The position numbers were made by a program, and so were the translations under genes. DNA of 64,000 nt from Nakamurella lactea DSM 19367 (GTDB lineage: Bacteria; Actinomycetota; Actinomycetes; Mycobacteriales; Nakamurellaceae). Below the pieces are notes generated by a model. That model was not told the origin of the DNA. It ran no database searches and was given only the letters and a program-made list of their open reading frames with translations. Location: assembly GCF_000426645.1 (NCBI RefSeq), contig NZ_AUFT01000005.1:1-64000 (forward strand). Direction: 5' to 3'. Below, piece by piece: positions 11,503 through 22,000 of this stretch (position 1 is the first letter of the stretch; each line of letters starts with the position of its first letter).

Positions 11503-11619
11503 CTGGTCGGCCCTGTCATCTGGTCGGCTTGGTCATGGTCGGCCCTGGCATCCGGTGATCCTCCCGCATTACGTCGATCCGGACAGCGTGACGTCTCCGT
11601 GGTGAGCTCCCGCCACACT

Positions 11620-11648
11620 TTGTGTATCGAACATCTGTTCGATACGAT
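11620..11648 (+). promoter_or_regulatory. imuB promoter with LexA box in its spacer
   Basis: TTGTGT (11620-11625) and TACGAT (11643-11648) are separated by 17 bp. The 22-bp palindrome GTATCGAAC-ATCT-GTTCGATAC (11624-11645) fills the spacer, the classic position for LexA repression. It is the exact reverse complement of the imuA' box. Confidence 0.85.
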
Positions 11649-11669
11649 GAGGTGGTCGAAGGAGGAGCG

Positions 11670-13364
11670 ATGGTCCGCACGCTGGTGGTCTGGTGTCCGG
11701 ACTGGCCGGCGGTGGCCGCGGCCCAGCAGGCCAGGAAGCCGGCCACCGGGCCGGTCGCGGTGTTCCACGCCAACCGGGTGCAGGCCTGCACCGCTGCCGC
11801 CAGGGCCGACGGTATCCGGATCGGCATGCGCCGCCGGGAGGCGCAGTCCCGGTGCCCAGAACTGGTGGTGCTGCCCGTCGATCACGATGCGGCGGGTCGT
11901 GCGTTCGAGTCGGTGGCCGCGGCGGTGGAAGCCGTTGCGCCGGGAATCGAGGTGCTCAGGCCCGGCATGATCGCCTGCCCTGCCCGTGGTCCACGACGCT
12001 ACTTCGGTAGCGAGAATGCTGCCGCCGAAAGGATTGTCGACGCCGTCGAGGCGCTCGACGTTGAGGCCAGGGTCGGCATCGCCGACGTATTGCCGGTGGC
12101 CGTACTGGCCGCCCGTCAGCAGCGGATCGTTCCGGTCGGGGACGCGGCCGAGTTCTGCGCCGGGTTGCCGATCGCCGAACTGGCCAGGGACCCGGCGATC
12201 TCCCCGCCGGAGCGGGCCGGCCTTGTCGATCTGTTGGTGCGGTTGGGCATCACCACCGTCGGGGCGTTCGCGGCGTTGCCACAGGAGCGGGTGGCCACCA
12301 GGTTCGGGCCGGATGCCCTGCTGGCGCACCGGCTGGCCCATGGTCTGGCCGAACGGGGGATCTCCCGGCGCAGCATCCCGCAGGACCGGGTCATCGAGCA
12401 GGTCTGCGATCCGCCGCTGGACCGGGTGGACACCGCTGCCTTCCTCGGCCGGGCGCTGGCCGAGAGGTTCCACGCCGGTCTGGCCGACGCCGGCCTGGCC
12501 TGTACCCGGCTGGCCATCTCCGCGCGTACCGAGCGCGGTCGGACCCTCCGGCGGGTCTGGCGGTCGGCCAGGCCGCTCACCCCGGCCGCCACCGCCGACC
12601 GGTTGCGCTGGCAGCTCGAGGGGTGGCTCACCTCCACTGCCCGGCGTGACACTGCCCGGCAGGATGCGGTCCGGTCCGGCAGCGCGTCCGATCCCACCGA
12701 GAGCGCCGGTCCCGGCGCCATCATCGCGTTGCGGCTCGAACCGATCGAGGCCGTGGACGCCGGCCGGGTGCAGTACGGCCTGTGGGGCAGCGACGGCGAG
12801 GACGATCACCGCGCCGGCTGGGCGTTCGCCAGGGTGCAGGGCCTGCTGGGGCCGGAATCCGTTCTGACGCCGGTTCTTTCGGGCGGACGTACGCCGGGCG
12901 ACCGGGTCACCCTGGTCAGCTGGGGTGACGAGCGGGTTCCGGCCAGGGACCCCGCCGCGCCCTGGCCCGGCGCGTTGCCGGCGCCGTCACCCACCAGGCT
13001 CGCCGATCCCAGCCGGCCTGGTGGTCAGCAGGCCGGGCGGGAGCGGATCGGTGCGACCCGGCGGGTCGAACTCCTGGACGACGTCGGGCGCCCGGTGTTG
13101 CTGACCGGGCGCGGGCTGTTGAGTGCGACCCCGGTTGCCGTCGACGGCCGGCAGATCGCGGGGTGGGCAGGGCCGTGGCTGGTCGACGAGCGGTGGTGGG
13201 AACCGAATCAGCCGCCCGCATCACTGGTCGCGGCACCGCCGCAGGTCGCGGCCCGGATGCAGGTGCTCTGCCGCGACGGACCCGTCCTGTTGCTGCGATA
13301 TCTGACCGCGGCATCGGTGCAGAGTCCGGCACAACCATGGCAGATCGAGGGGGTGTACGACTGA
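11670..13364 (+). CDS. imuB: ImuB, catalytically degenerate Y-family polymerase of the SOS mutasome
   Basis: A 564-residue DinB/UmuC-like protein beginning MVRTLVVWCPDWPAVAAAQQ. In active Y-family polymerases this first motif carries metal ligands and FFAxVE; here it reads CPDWPAVAA. The SIDE motif is replaced by a GPRRYFGSE segment, so catalysis is lost, as known for ImuB. ImuB is the adaptor binding the beta clamp, ImuA' and DnaE2. Palm, fingers and thumb regions are recognisable to about residue 330 and a long Arg/Pro-rich C-terminal region follows. The start at 11670 has AAGGAGG upstream. The stop overlaps the dnaE2 ATG by one base. Confidence 0.9.
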   Translation: MVRTLVVWCPDWPAVAAAQQARKPATGPVAVFHANRVQACTAAARADGIRIGMRRREAQSRCPELVVLPVDHDAAGRAFESVAAAVEAVAPGIEVLRPGMIACPARGPRRYFGSENAAAERIVDAVEALDVEARVGIADVLPVAVLAARQQRIVPVGDAAEFCAGLPIAELARDPAISPPERAGLVDLLVRLGITTVGAFAALPQERVATRFGPDALLAHRLAHGLAERGISRRSIPQDRVIEQVCDPPLDRVDTAAFLGRALAERFHAGLADAGLACTRLAISARTERGRTLRRVWRSARPLTPAATADRLRWQLEGWLTSTARRDTARQDAVRSGSASDPTESAGPGAIIALRLEPIEAVDAGRVQYGLWGSDGEDDHRAGWAFARVQGLLGPESVLTPVLSGGRTPGDRVTLVSWGDERVPARDPAAPWPGALPAPSPTRLADPSRPGGQQAGRERIGATRRVELLDDVGRPVLLTGRGLLSATPVAVDGRQIAGWAGPWLVDERWWEPNQPPASLVAAPPQVAARMQVLCRDGPVLLLRYLTAASVQSPAQPWQIEGVYD

Positions 13365-16300
13365 TGGGCTGGTCCAACCCCAACGTCCCGTGGTCCGAGC
13401 TGGAACGGGCGCTGTCGGGTCGGCCGCCCCCGCCCGGCCGCGGGCCGGGAGCGTTCGTGCCGGCCCCCGAGAACCCGTCAGGAGACCCGTCAACCCTGCC
13501 GGAGGATCCGCGCGGTCCGCACCCCGATCTGCTCGGCCCGGTGTCCCGGCACCGCCGGGACCGTCTCCGACCGCCCGTGCCGGCGTCACCGCAGACCAAG
13601 GTGGCATCGAAGACCAGGGTGCCGTTCACCGAGCTGCATGCGCATTCGGCGTTCAGCTTCCTGGACGGCGCGTCTAACCCCGAACAACTGGTCGGTGAGG
13701 CGGTCCGGCTGGGCCTGGACGGCCTGGCCCTGACCGATCATGACGGCTTCTACGGAGTGGTCAGGTTCGCCGAGGCGGCGGCCGGCACCGGGCTGAAAAC
13801 CCTGTACGGATCGGAACTCTCGCTCGGCCTGCCGGAGCCGCAGCTCGGCGTTCCGGATCCGGTGGGGGAGCACCTGCTGGTGCTGGCCCGTGGTCAGGAG
13901 GGTTATCGGAGGTTGTCCCGGCAGATCAGTCGGGCGCAGCTGAACGGCGGCGAGAAGGGCCGTCCGAGCTATCAGCTGGATGCGCTGGCCAACGCCGCGG
14001 ACGATCATTGGTTGATCCTCACCGGTTGCCGCAAGGGCAGCGTCCGCCGGGCACTGCAGCGACACGGCCCCGATGGCTCCCACGGTGCCCGGGAAGCCTT
14101 GCGGCAGTTGACGGATCGATTCGGGCGGGACAACGTGGTGGTGGAGTTGACCTCGACAACGGCGCCGACCGACGACGAGGACAACGACATGCTGGCCGCG
14201 CTGGCCGCCGAGTTGCGCCTCCCGCTGGTGGCCACCACCGGTGCGCATTACGCAACGCCGGACGCGAGCCGGCTCGGCGCCTCGTTGGCCGCGGTCCGGG
14301 CCAGGCGGAGCCTGGACGAGGCGGATCCCTACCTGCCGGCCGGTCCCGGCGCACACCTGCGGTCCGGCGCGGAGATGGCCGCGCTGTATGCCCGTCATCC
14401 CACCGCGGTGCCGACCGCTGCCGCCATCGGCGAGCAATGCGCCTTCGACCTGACCCTGATCGCGCCCAACCTGCCGCCCTACGACGTACCGCCGGGGGCG
14501 GACGAGAACAGCCATCTGCACGAGCTCACCATGGCCGGCGCGGCCCGGCGTTACGGGTCGCGGGCGGACAATCCGGCTGCCTACCGGCAGCTCGACAAGG
14601 AGCTGCGGATCATCGCGGAGCTCGAGTTCCCTGGTTACTTCCTGATCGTCAACGACATCGTGAAGTTCTGTCAGGACAACGACATCCTCTGTCAGGGTCG
14701 GGGATCGGCGGCCAACTCGGCGGTCTGCTATGCGCTGGGCATCACCGCCGTCGATGCGGTGCGCTACGAGCTGCTCTTCGAACGGTTCCTCGCCCCGGAG
14801 CGGGACGGACCGCCGGACATCGACGTCGACATCGAGTCCGACCGCCGGGAGGAGGTGATCCAGTACGTCTACACCAAGTACGGCCGCGACCATGCCGCGC
14901 AAGTGGCCAACGTCAACACCTTCCGGCCACGGATGGCGGTGCGGGACATGGCCAAGGCGATGGGGCACTCGCCGGGGCAGCAGGATGCCTACTCCCAGCA
15001 GATCGACGGCTGGACTCCACTGATCGCACAGCGGCAAGCAACCGGAGGCGCAGATCGCGGCCGACCGGCCGGCCGCGCCGACTCCACCGGCCGCGCCGAC
15101 TCAACCGGCAGGGACGGATCCACCGACGATGACGGCCTGCAGATCCCCGCCCCGGTACTGGATCTCGCGCAACAGGTACAGGACTTCCCGCGGCATCTGT
15201 CCATCCACTCCGGGGGCATGGTGATCTGCGATCGGCCGGTGGCCGAGGTCTGTCCGGTGGAGTGGGCCAGGATGGCGAACCGATCGGTGCTGCAGTGGGA
15301 CAAGGACGACTGCGCGGCGATCGGGCTGGTGAAGTTCGACCTGCTGGGCCTTGGCATGCTGTCCGCCCTGCACTACGCCGTCGACCTGATCGCCGACCAC
15401 GAGAACATCGAGATCGACTTCGCTGCCTTGGATCTCGAGGAGACCGCGGTGTACGAAATGTTGCAGAAGGCCGACTCCGTCGGCGTGTTCCAGGTGGAAT
15501 CCAGGGCCCAGATGGCCACCCTGCCGCGGCTCAAACCGAGAGAGTTCTACGACCTGGTGGTCGAGGTGGCGCTGATCCGGCCCGGCCCGATCCAGGGCGG
15601 TTCGGTGCATCCGTACATCCGGCGTCGCAACAAGCAGGAGAAGGTGACCTTCGATCATCCGATCATGGAGAAGTCGCTGGGTAAGACACTGGGCATCCCG
15701 TTGTTCCAGGAGCAGCTGATGCAGCTGGCCATCGACGTGGCCGGCTTCGATGCCGGCGAGGCCGACCAGCTCCGCAGGGCGATGGGTTCGAAACGTTCAG
15801 TGGCCAAGATGGAGGAGCTCAGAGCGCGCCTGTACGAAGGGATGTCGCGGCTGCACGGGATCACCGGAGCCGCCGCGGACCGGATCTACGAACGGCTGCT
15901 GGCCTTCGCCAATTTCGGTTTCGCCGAGTCGCACGCGCTGAGCTTCGCCGCCCTGGTCTTCTACTCGTCCTGGCTCAAACTGCACCATCCGGCGGCGTTC
16001 TGCGCCGCCCTGCTGCGGGCGCAGCCGATGGGGTTCTACTCGCCGCAGTCATTGGTTGCCGACGCCCGCCGACACGGCGTCACCATCCGTCTGCCGGACA
16101 TCAACCGCTCCAACTACTATGCCGATCTCGAGCCCGCCGATCTCAAGGCCGTCGAGCTCAAGCCCGCCGGCCTCAAGGCCGTCGACCTCGAGCCTGTCAC
16201 TCCCGGGCGCACCGAGCCGCGACCCGCCGGCCCGGGGGCCGGTGGCCGCCGCGCTCGCCGGTACCGAGGTCGGAACCTGCCCGGCAGCGGGACCCTCGCC

Positions 16301-17029
16301 GTCCGGCTGGGTCTGGACGAGGTGCGCACCATCGGCACGGAACTGGCCGAGCGGATCGTCGCGGCTCGGCCGGCGGACGGCTACCGCAGTATCGACCAGC
16401 TCACCCGGCTGGTCACCCTCACCTCCGCCCAGGCGGAGGCACTGGCCACCGCCGGCGCCCTTGACAGCCTGGGTCGGGCGGCCGACGGCGACCGGCCGAC
16501 CGACCGTGGGCAGGCCAGAAGGGCCGCGCTGTGGGCATCGGGTGCGGCGGCCGGAGAACGGGCCGGCACCCTGCCGGGGACGGTCGTCGGGCTGACGGCG
16601 CCCACCCTGCCCGGGATGAGCGACATCGAGCTGACCCTGGCCGACATCTGGGCCACCGGCATCTCCCCGGACCGCTACCCGACCGAATACTCCAGGGAGC
16701 GGCTGGCCGGACTGGGCGTGCGGACAGCGACCGATCTGTTCGGCGTGCAGCACGGCACCAGGGTGCTGGTTGCCGGGATGGTGACCCATCGGCAACGACC
16801 GGCGACGGCGTCGGGCGTGGTGTTCATCAACCTCGAGGACGAGACCGGGATGCTCAACATCATCTGCTCCAACGCGCTGTGGCGCCGCTACCGACGGGTG
16901 GCAAGGGGAGCGCCCTCATTGCTGATCCGCGGAATGGTGGAACGGGCAGGTGGTGCCATCTCGGTGCTGGCCGATCGGATAGCCGCGGTCGACCTGATCG
17001 TCGCGATGCCCTCCAGGGACTTCCGCTGA
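13364..17029 (+). CDS. dnaE2: Error-prone DNA polymerase III alpha subunit DnaE2 (ImuC)
   Basis: A 1221-residue C-family polymerase, somewhat longer than usual. It begins MGWSNPNVPWSELERALSG, the typical DnaE2 start. After a Pro-rich stretch comes the PHP domain (TELHAHSAFSFLDGAS near residue 88), then the catalytic Asp motif PPDIDVDIESDRREE near 482, helix-hairpin-helix region and an OB domain with FINLEDETGMLNIIC near 1150. Two inserts stand out: a Gly/Arg/Ser/Thr stretch near 562-589 and a repeat stretch near 920-962. It is coupled to imuB by a TGATG overlap and therefore LexA controlled. It performs mutagenic translesion synthesis with ImuA' and ImuB. Confidence 0.95.
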   Translation: MGWSNPNVPWSELERALSGRPPPPGRGPGAFVPAPENPSGDPSTLPEDPRGPHPDLLGPVSRHRRDRLRPPVPASPQTKVASKTRVPFTELHAHSAFSFLDGASNPEQLVGEAVRLGLDGLALTDHDGFYGVVRFAEAAAGTGLKTLYGSELSLGLPEPQLGVPDPVGEHLLVLARGQEGYRRLSRQISRAQLNGGEKGRPSYQLDALANAADDHWLILTGCRKGSVRRALQRHGPDGSHGAREALRQLTDRFGRDNVVVELTSTTAPTDDEDNDMLAALAAELRLPLVATTGAHYATPDASRLGASLAAVRARRSLDEADPYLPAGPGAHLRSGAEMAALYARHPTAVPTAAAIGEQCAFDLTLIAPNLPPYDVPPGADENSHLHELTMAGAARRYGSRADNPAAYRQLDKELRIIAELEFPGYFLIVNDIVKFCQDNDILCQGRGSAANSAVCYALGITAVDAVRYELLFERFLAPERDGPPDIDVDIESDRREEVIQYVYTKYGRDHAAQVANVNTFRPRMAVRDMAKAMGHSPGQQDAYSQQIDGWTPLIAQRQATGGADRGRPAGRADSTGRADSTGRDGSTDDDGLQIPAPVLDLAQQVQDFPRHLSIHSGGMVICDRPVAEVCPVEWARMANRSVLQWDKDDCAAIGLVKFDLLGLGMLSALHYAVDLIADHENIEIDFAALDLEETAVYEMLQKADSVGVFQVESRAQMATLPRLKPREFYDLVVEVALIRPGPIQGGSVHPYIRRRNKQEKVTFDHPIMEKSLGKTLGIPLFQEQLMQLAIDVAGFDAGEADQLRRAMGSKRSVAKMEELRARLYEGMSRLHGITGAAADRIYERLLAFANFGFAESHALSFAALVFYSSWLKLHHPAAFCAALLRAQPMGFYSPQSLVADARRHGVTIRLPDINRSNYYADLEPADLKAVELKPAGLKAVDLEPVTPGRTEPRPAGPGAGGRRARRYRGRNLPGSGTLAVRLGLDEVRTIGTELAERIVAARPADGYRSIDQLTRLVTLTSAQAEALATAGALDSLGRAADGDRPTDRGQARRAALWASGAAAGERAGTLPGTVVGLTAPTLPGMSDIELTLADIWATGISPDRYPTEYSRERLAGLGVRTATDLFGVQHGTRVLVAGMVTHRQRPATASGVVFINLEDETGMLNIICSNALWRRYRRVARGAPSLLIRGMVERAGGAISVLADRIAAVDLIVAMPSRDFR
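16124..16183 (+). repeat. 30-bp tandem repeat in dnaE2
   Basis: Two ten-codon units (DLEPADLKAV and ELKPAGLKAV), followed by a partial third (DLEPV). They lie between the polymerase core and the C-terminal domains. Confidence 0.8.
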
Positions 17030-17084
17030 TCACGCGGGTGGACCAACGGAACTGTCGAACCCGATGGAATGGGTCCTGGCCCGA

Positions 17085-17429
17085 TCAGTTCCCGAACCCG
17101 CCGAAGATCATCTGCAGCAACCGCCAGAGCGCTGCAGCACCTTGGGCCACGCCCTCCTTGATCTCGTTGGGCCAGATCAGCAGCGCGATCACCGCGGCCA
17201 GTGCCGCCGCCGCGCCGATCACGATCCAGATCAGCTGCCGCCGCCGCACCGCTCGCAGGAACGCTGCGGTCTCCGGATCGGCGGGCATCGGGAGCGGCAC
17301 TTGCGGCTGCGCGGAGGTCATCTGCACCGACGACCAGGCGGCATTCGACACGGCGGCATTCGGCACGGCAGCATTCGACACGGCGCGGGTCGGCGCGGTG
17401 ACCGGCTGCGTCGGCGGCATCGGTTGCAT
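17085..17429 (-). CDS. Small single-span membrane protein, unknown function
   Basis: A 114-residue protein with a Pro/Ala/Asn-rich N-terminal half that includes the repeated NAAVSNAAVPNAAVSNAAW-like unit (a 24-bp DNA repeat), then one hydrophobic segment LIWIVIGAAAALAAVIALLI near residues 65-85 and a short amphipathic tail. It converges on dnaE2 and is divergent from xthA. I do not recognise a family. GC-rich third positions and a plausible ATG support it being translated. Confidence 0.6.
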   Translation of the reverse strand: MQPMPPTQPVTAPTRAVSNAAVPNAAVSNAAWSSVQMTSAQPQVPLPMPADPETAAFLRAVRRRQLIWIVIGAAAALAAVIALLIWPNEIKEGVAQGAAALWRLLQMIFGGFGN

Positions 17430-17464
17430 GACAACACGCTAACCCGCTCTGGAAGGATTGGGGC

Positions 17465-17524
17465 ATGAGTCGAGGAAATCGCTGCTGCCGGACCTTCGTC
17501 GTCACCGGTGGGACCGCTCGGTGA
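17465..17524 (+). CDS. Putative 19-codon leader ORF upstream of xthA
   Basis: The ATG at 17465 has GGAAGG eight bases upstream. The frame encodes MSRGNRCCRTFVVTGGTAR and stops at 17522-17524, overlapping the GTG at 17521 (GTGA). It could couple translation into xthA, which has no good ribosome-binding site of its own. It contains two adjacent Cys codons. It is a prediction from layout only. Confidence 0.35.
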   Translation: MSRGNRCCRTFVVTGGTAR

Positions 17525-18324
17525 GCGATCCACTCCGGCTGGCCACCTGGAACGTCAACTCGATCAGGGCCAGGACCGACCGAGTCATCGAGTTCCTGCG
17601 GCGCAGTGATGTCGATGTGCTGGCGATCCAGGAGACCAAGGTCCGCGACGACGGCTTCCCGGTAGCGGCGATCTCGGACCTCGGCTACCAGGTCGCTCAC
17701 CACGGGCTGAACCAGTGGAACGGGGTCGCCGTCCTGTCCAGGGTCGGACTGGATGACGTCCAGGTCGGTTTCCCCGGCATGCCCGGTTACGGCGAACCTC
17801 CCGCAACCGAGGCCCGGGCGCTGTCTGCGGTGTGCGGTGGGGTGCGGGTCTGGAGTGTGTACGTGCCGAACGGCCGGGAGATCGAACATCCGCACTACCA
17901 GTACAAGCTCGCCTGGCTGGAGGCGCTGGCCCGCTACGGTACCGAGGCGCTGGCCGCGGATCCGGCCCTGCAGATGGCTTTCTGCGGCGACTACAACATC
18001 GCGCCCACCGACGCCGACGTCTGGTCGGTCGACTATTACCTGGACAAGACCCACACGACCCCGCCGGAACGCGCGGCGTTCCAGGCGGTGGTCGACGCCG
18101 GTTATGCCGATGTGGTGCGGCCGTACACCTCCGAGCCCAGGACGTTCACCTACTGGGACTACCAACAGCTGCGGTTCCCGAAGAACCGCGGAATGCGGAT
18201 CGACTTCGTGCTCGCGTCGGCGGCGTTGGCGGCGCGGGTCACCAGCGCCAGGATCGACCGGGAGGAACGCAAGGGCAAGGGCGCCTCCGATCATGCGCCG
18301 GTCATCGTGGAATTCGGTGGTTGA
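17521..18324 (+). CDS. xthA: Exodeoxyribonuclease III (AP endonuclease)
   Basis: A 267-residue EEP-fold nuclease of base-excision repair. Motifs are in order: LATWNVNSIRAR at the N terminus, AIQETKV (metal-binding Glu), VYVPNGREI, FCGDYNIAPTDADV (catalytic Asp/Asn), FTYWDY, MRIDFVLAS and SDHAPVIVEF (catalytic Asp-His). Length is normal. I took GTG 17521, which begins VSDPLRLATWNVN, because the family starts just before this motif; a TTG at 17458 could add 21 residues but has no properly spaced ribosome-binding site. Confidence 0.94.
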   Translation: MSDPLRLATWNVNSIRARTDRVIEFLRRSDVDVLAIQETKVRDDGFPVAAISDLGYQVAHHGLNQWNGVAVLSRVGLDDVQVGFPGMPGYGEPPATEARALSAVCGGVRVWSVYVPNGREIEHPHYQYKLAWLEALARYGTEALAADPALQMAFCGDYNIAPTDADVWSVDYYLDKTHTTPPERAAFQAVVDAGYADVVRPYTSEPRTFTYWDYQQLRFPKNRGMRIDFVLASAALAARVTSARIDREERKGKGASDHAPVIVEFGG

Positions 18325-18327
18325 GAA

Positions 18328-19029
18328 GTGAAGATCCTGCTGCTGCAGCATTCTGCCGAGGACGGGCCGCAGCGGCTCGGCCAGTGGCTCACCGAGGCCG
18401 GTGCCACGCTGGACGTGCGGCGACTGTACGACGGCGACGAGATCCCCTCCGACACCAGCGGTTTCGACGCGCTGGTCTGCCTGGGCGGGGCGATGTCCGC
18501 CTGGGACGACGAGACCGTCGATTGGTTGCCGGCGACCAAGGCGTTGCTGGCGACAGCGGTCACCGACAAGACGCCGACCCTGGCCATCTGCCTGGGCGCG
18601 CAACTGCTCACCCTGGCCACCGGGGGCATGGTGGAACCGGGCAACCGCGGCCCCGAGTACGGCGCCTATCTCACCGCGAAACGTGATGCCGCGGAGCGGG
18701 ATCCGTTGTTCGGCTGGCTCCCGATGACCCCTGATGTGATGCAGAGCCATGCCGATGTGATCACCGAGCTACCGCCGGATGCGGTGCTGCTGTTCGCCGG
18801 CACCGGGTACGAGAACCAGGCGTTCAGGGTCGGCGAAGCGGCGTGGGGCATCCAGTTCCACATCGAGGCCGACGCCGAGACCCTGCGATTGTGGGCGGCC
18901 GGCAAGGGATCTGCCGCCCGCCTCGGTCCCGCGCTCGATGAGGCGGCGGCGAACATGGCGGAGGTCTGGCGCGAGTTCGCACATCGCTTCGTCACCTTAC
19001 GACCGCGGCTGCCGCTGATCGGATCCTGA
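18328..19029 (+). CDS. Class I glutamine amidotransferase-like protein
   Basis: A 233-residue stand-alone amidotransferase domain of the GMP-synthase-like type. It has DALVCLGGAMSAWDD, the nucleophile elbow AICLGAQLL and the His-Glu pair in GIQFHIEAD. Such proteins are annotated broadly; the ammonia acceptor is unknown. It starts with GTG three bases after xthA and its TGA overlaps the glnE ATG by one base, so it is probably co-translated with glnE and may act on a glutamine-linked substrate. That functional link is inference from position only. Confidence 0.85.
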   Translation: MKILLLQHSAEDGPQRLGQWLTEAGATLDVRRLYDGDEIPSDTSGFDALVCLGGAMSAWDDETVDWLPATKALLATAVTDKTPTLAICLGAQLLTLATGGMVEPGNRGPEYGAYLTAKRDAAERDPLFGWLPMTPDVMQSHADVITELPPDAVLLFAGTGYENQAFRVGEAAWGIQFHIEADAETLRLWAAGKGSAARLGPALDEAAANMAEVWREFAHRFVTLRPRLPLIGS

Positions 19030-22000
19030 TGAGTCGACCGGCACCGCGAGCGGCAGTGCGCTACGGGCTGCCGGACACCGACCGGACCCAGGCCGATCTG
19101 GCGCTGGCCGGGCTGGCCACCCCGGACGGGCTGGTCGCTCCGGGAGCAGAACCGGTGCTGGGCGCGATTTCCCGGGCCGGTCGTCCGCGACTCGCCGTAG
19201 CGACCCTGGCCCGGCTGTTGACGGCGGCCGGACCGGACGCGCCGGCCATCACGGCCGCGTTGCGGGACGAGCGGGGCCTGCGGGCGCGACTGATCGCGAT
19301 CCTCGGTGGTTCGAGCGCACTCGGCGATCACCTGGTCGCGCACCCGGACGCCTGGCCGACGCTGCGGGTCGAGCCGCTGCAGGTGGCGCTGGTCGACCCG
19401 ACCGGCACCGTGCGGTCGATGGCGGCCGCGGTAGGGCTGACGCCGGAGGCCGCCCGATGTACCGGCACCGACGGCGCCCGGGCTCCGATCCACGGCCCAG
19501 AGGCGATCCCGCCGTTGCGACGGGCCTATCGGGACCGACTGCTGCTGATCGCGGCGCACGACCTGGCGCCGGCGGTCGATGCGACGCTGGAAGTTGTGCC
19601 GCTGCCGTCGGTCTGTCGAGCCCTGACCGACCTGGCCGACGCCACTCTGCAGACCGCGCTCGCGGTCGCGGCCGCCGAACTCCCGCCATCGGCGGCTCCG
19701 TGCCGGCTGTCGGTGGTGGCGCTGGGCAAAGCCGGTGCCAGAGAGCTGAATTACCTGTCCGACGTCGACGTGCTGTTCGTGGCCGACCATCCGGTGCTCG
19801 ACCTCCCGGCGGTCGGTGATCAGGCGAACGATCCGCCGGAGTCGGCGATGCTGGCCACCGCCAGTCAGCTGGCTTCGTCGATGATGCGGATCTGCGGCTC
19901 GGTGGCCTGGGAGGTCGACGCCAATCTGCGACCGGAGGGTGCGGCCGGCGCCCTTGTCCGGACCCCGGCGAGCCATCGGGCGTACTACAGCCGGTGGGCC
20001 GAGACCTGGGAGTTCCAGGCCATGCTGAAGGCCAGACCGGCAGCCGGCGACCCGGAGGCTGGCCGGGAATTCCTGGAGATCGCCAGGGCCGGGGTCTGGT
20101 CGGCGGCCGGCCGCGATTCCTTTGTCGAGGACGTCCAGGCGATGCGCCGCCGGGTGGAGGCGAACATTCCCGATGCGCAACGCGACCGGGAACTCAAACT
20201 CGGGCCCGGCGGGCTGCGGGACGTCGAATTCGCCGTGCAGCTGCTGCAACTGGTTCACGGCCGGACCGACGTGTCGCTGCGGGTCACCGGCACCCTGATG
20301 GCCCTGCGGCGGCTGATCCAGGGTGGCTACGTCGGCCGGTCCGACGGCGCCGAGATGGCTGGTGCTTACACGTTTCTGCGTCGGGCCGAACATCGGCTGC
20401 AGCTGCAGCGGCTGCGCCGCACCCATCTGTTGCCGGACTCCGAGGTCGACCTGGAATGGCTGGCCAGGGCAGACGGGTATACGGCGTCCGGGTCGGAGTC
20501 GGCGGCGCAGGTGTTCGCCGCCGAGCGGGTCCGGCATGCGGCGACGGTGCGCCGGCTGCACGAGAAGCTCTTCTACCGGCCGCTGTTGAACGCGGTCGCT
20601 GCGGTCGGCGACGACCTGCGGCTGTCCACCGAGGCGGCCGGCGAACGGCTTGCCGCGCTGGGCTTCTCGCCGGATTCTGCGCTGCGCCACCTGACCGCGC
20701 TGACCTCCGGCGTCAGCCGGCGGGCGGCGATCCAGCGCACGCTGCTGCCGGTGCTGCTGGATTCCTTCGCCGAATGTCCCGACCCGGATGGTGGATTGTT
20801 GGCCTACCGCAGGGTGTCCGAGGCGCTGGCCGACACACCCTGGTTCCTGCGCCTGCTCCGCGACGAGGGCACCGTCGCGATTCGACTGGCCGAGCTGCTC
20901 GGCGTCTCGAAACTGGTGGCCGAGCTGTTGTTGAGGGCACCGGAGGTGCTCCGGTTGATCGACGACGACGCGGCCCTGGTGGCGGTGAAGCCGGACACCG
21001 TCGCCGCCGCCTTGGTGGCCAGGAGTCGCCGGGCGGTCGCCGCTCAGGACGCCGCAGATTCCGCACGCTCGTCGCGGCGGCACGAGATGCTCCGTCTCGC
21101 CTGCGGCGATCTGCTCGGTCTGCTCGACCTGCCACAGGTGATGATCGGGCTGACGAAGGTCGCCGAGGCGACCCTGCAGGCGGCGTTCGAGGGTGCCCGG
21201 CGTCAGGTGGAGGCGGACCGCGGCCCCATCCAGGGCCGGCTGGCGGTGATCGGGATGGGCCGGCTCGGCGGCGGCGAGCTCGGATACGGCTCGGATGCCG
21301 ACGTGATCTACGTCGCCGAACCCGACGAGGGCGCCGATGTCGACCAGGTTCTCGCGGCCTGTACCACCGTCACCGAGTTGATCGGTCGGAATCTGGGCCG
21401 GTCCAGCCCGGATCCGGCGCTGGCGTTGGACACCGCGCTGCGTCCGGAGGGACGCAACGGTCAGCTGGTCCGCACACTGGACTCCTACCGCAGCTACTGG
21501 CGCAAGTTCGCCGCGCCGTGGGAACGCCAGGCAATGCTGCGCGCGCGGCCGGTGGCCGGCGACGACGAACTGGGTGCGGAATTCGTCGCCGCTGCCGACG
21601 AATTCCGCTATCCCGCTGATGGGCTCGACCACCACGACGTCATCGAGATCCGCCGGATCAAGGCCAGGGTGGACACCGAGCGGTTGCCAAGGGGCGCCGA
21701 TCCCACGACCCATGTCAAGCTGGGCCGCGGCGGGCTCTCCGACGTGGAGTGGACGGTGCAACTGCTCCAGCTGCAGCACGGCGGCCGGGTCGAGGGGCTT
21801 CGGACGACCGCGACCCTGCCGGCGCTCGATGCTGCGTTGGACGCCGGCCTGATCAGCAGGGAGCAGGCCAGGCGGCTCGGTGCCGCCTGGACGTTGGCGG
21901 CCAGGGTGCGCAACGCGTTGATGCTGGTGCTGGGCAAACCGGAGGATCAGATCCCGCGGCAGGGACATGCCCTGGAGGCGACCGCTGAGGCGCTCGGCTA

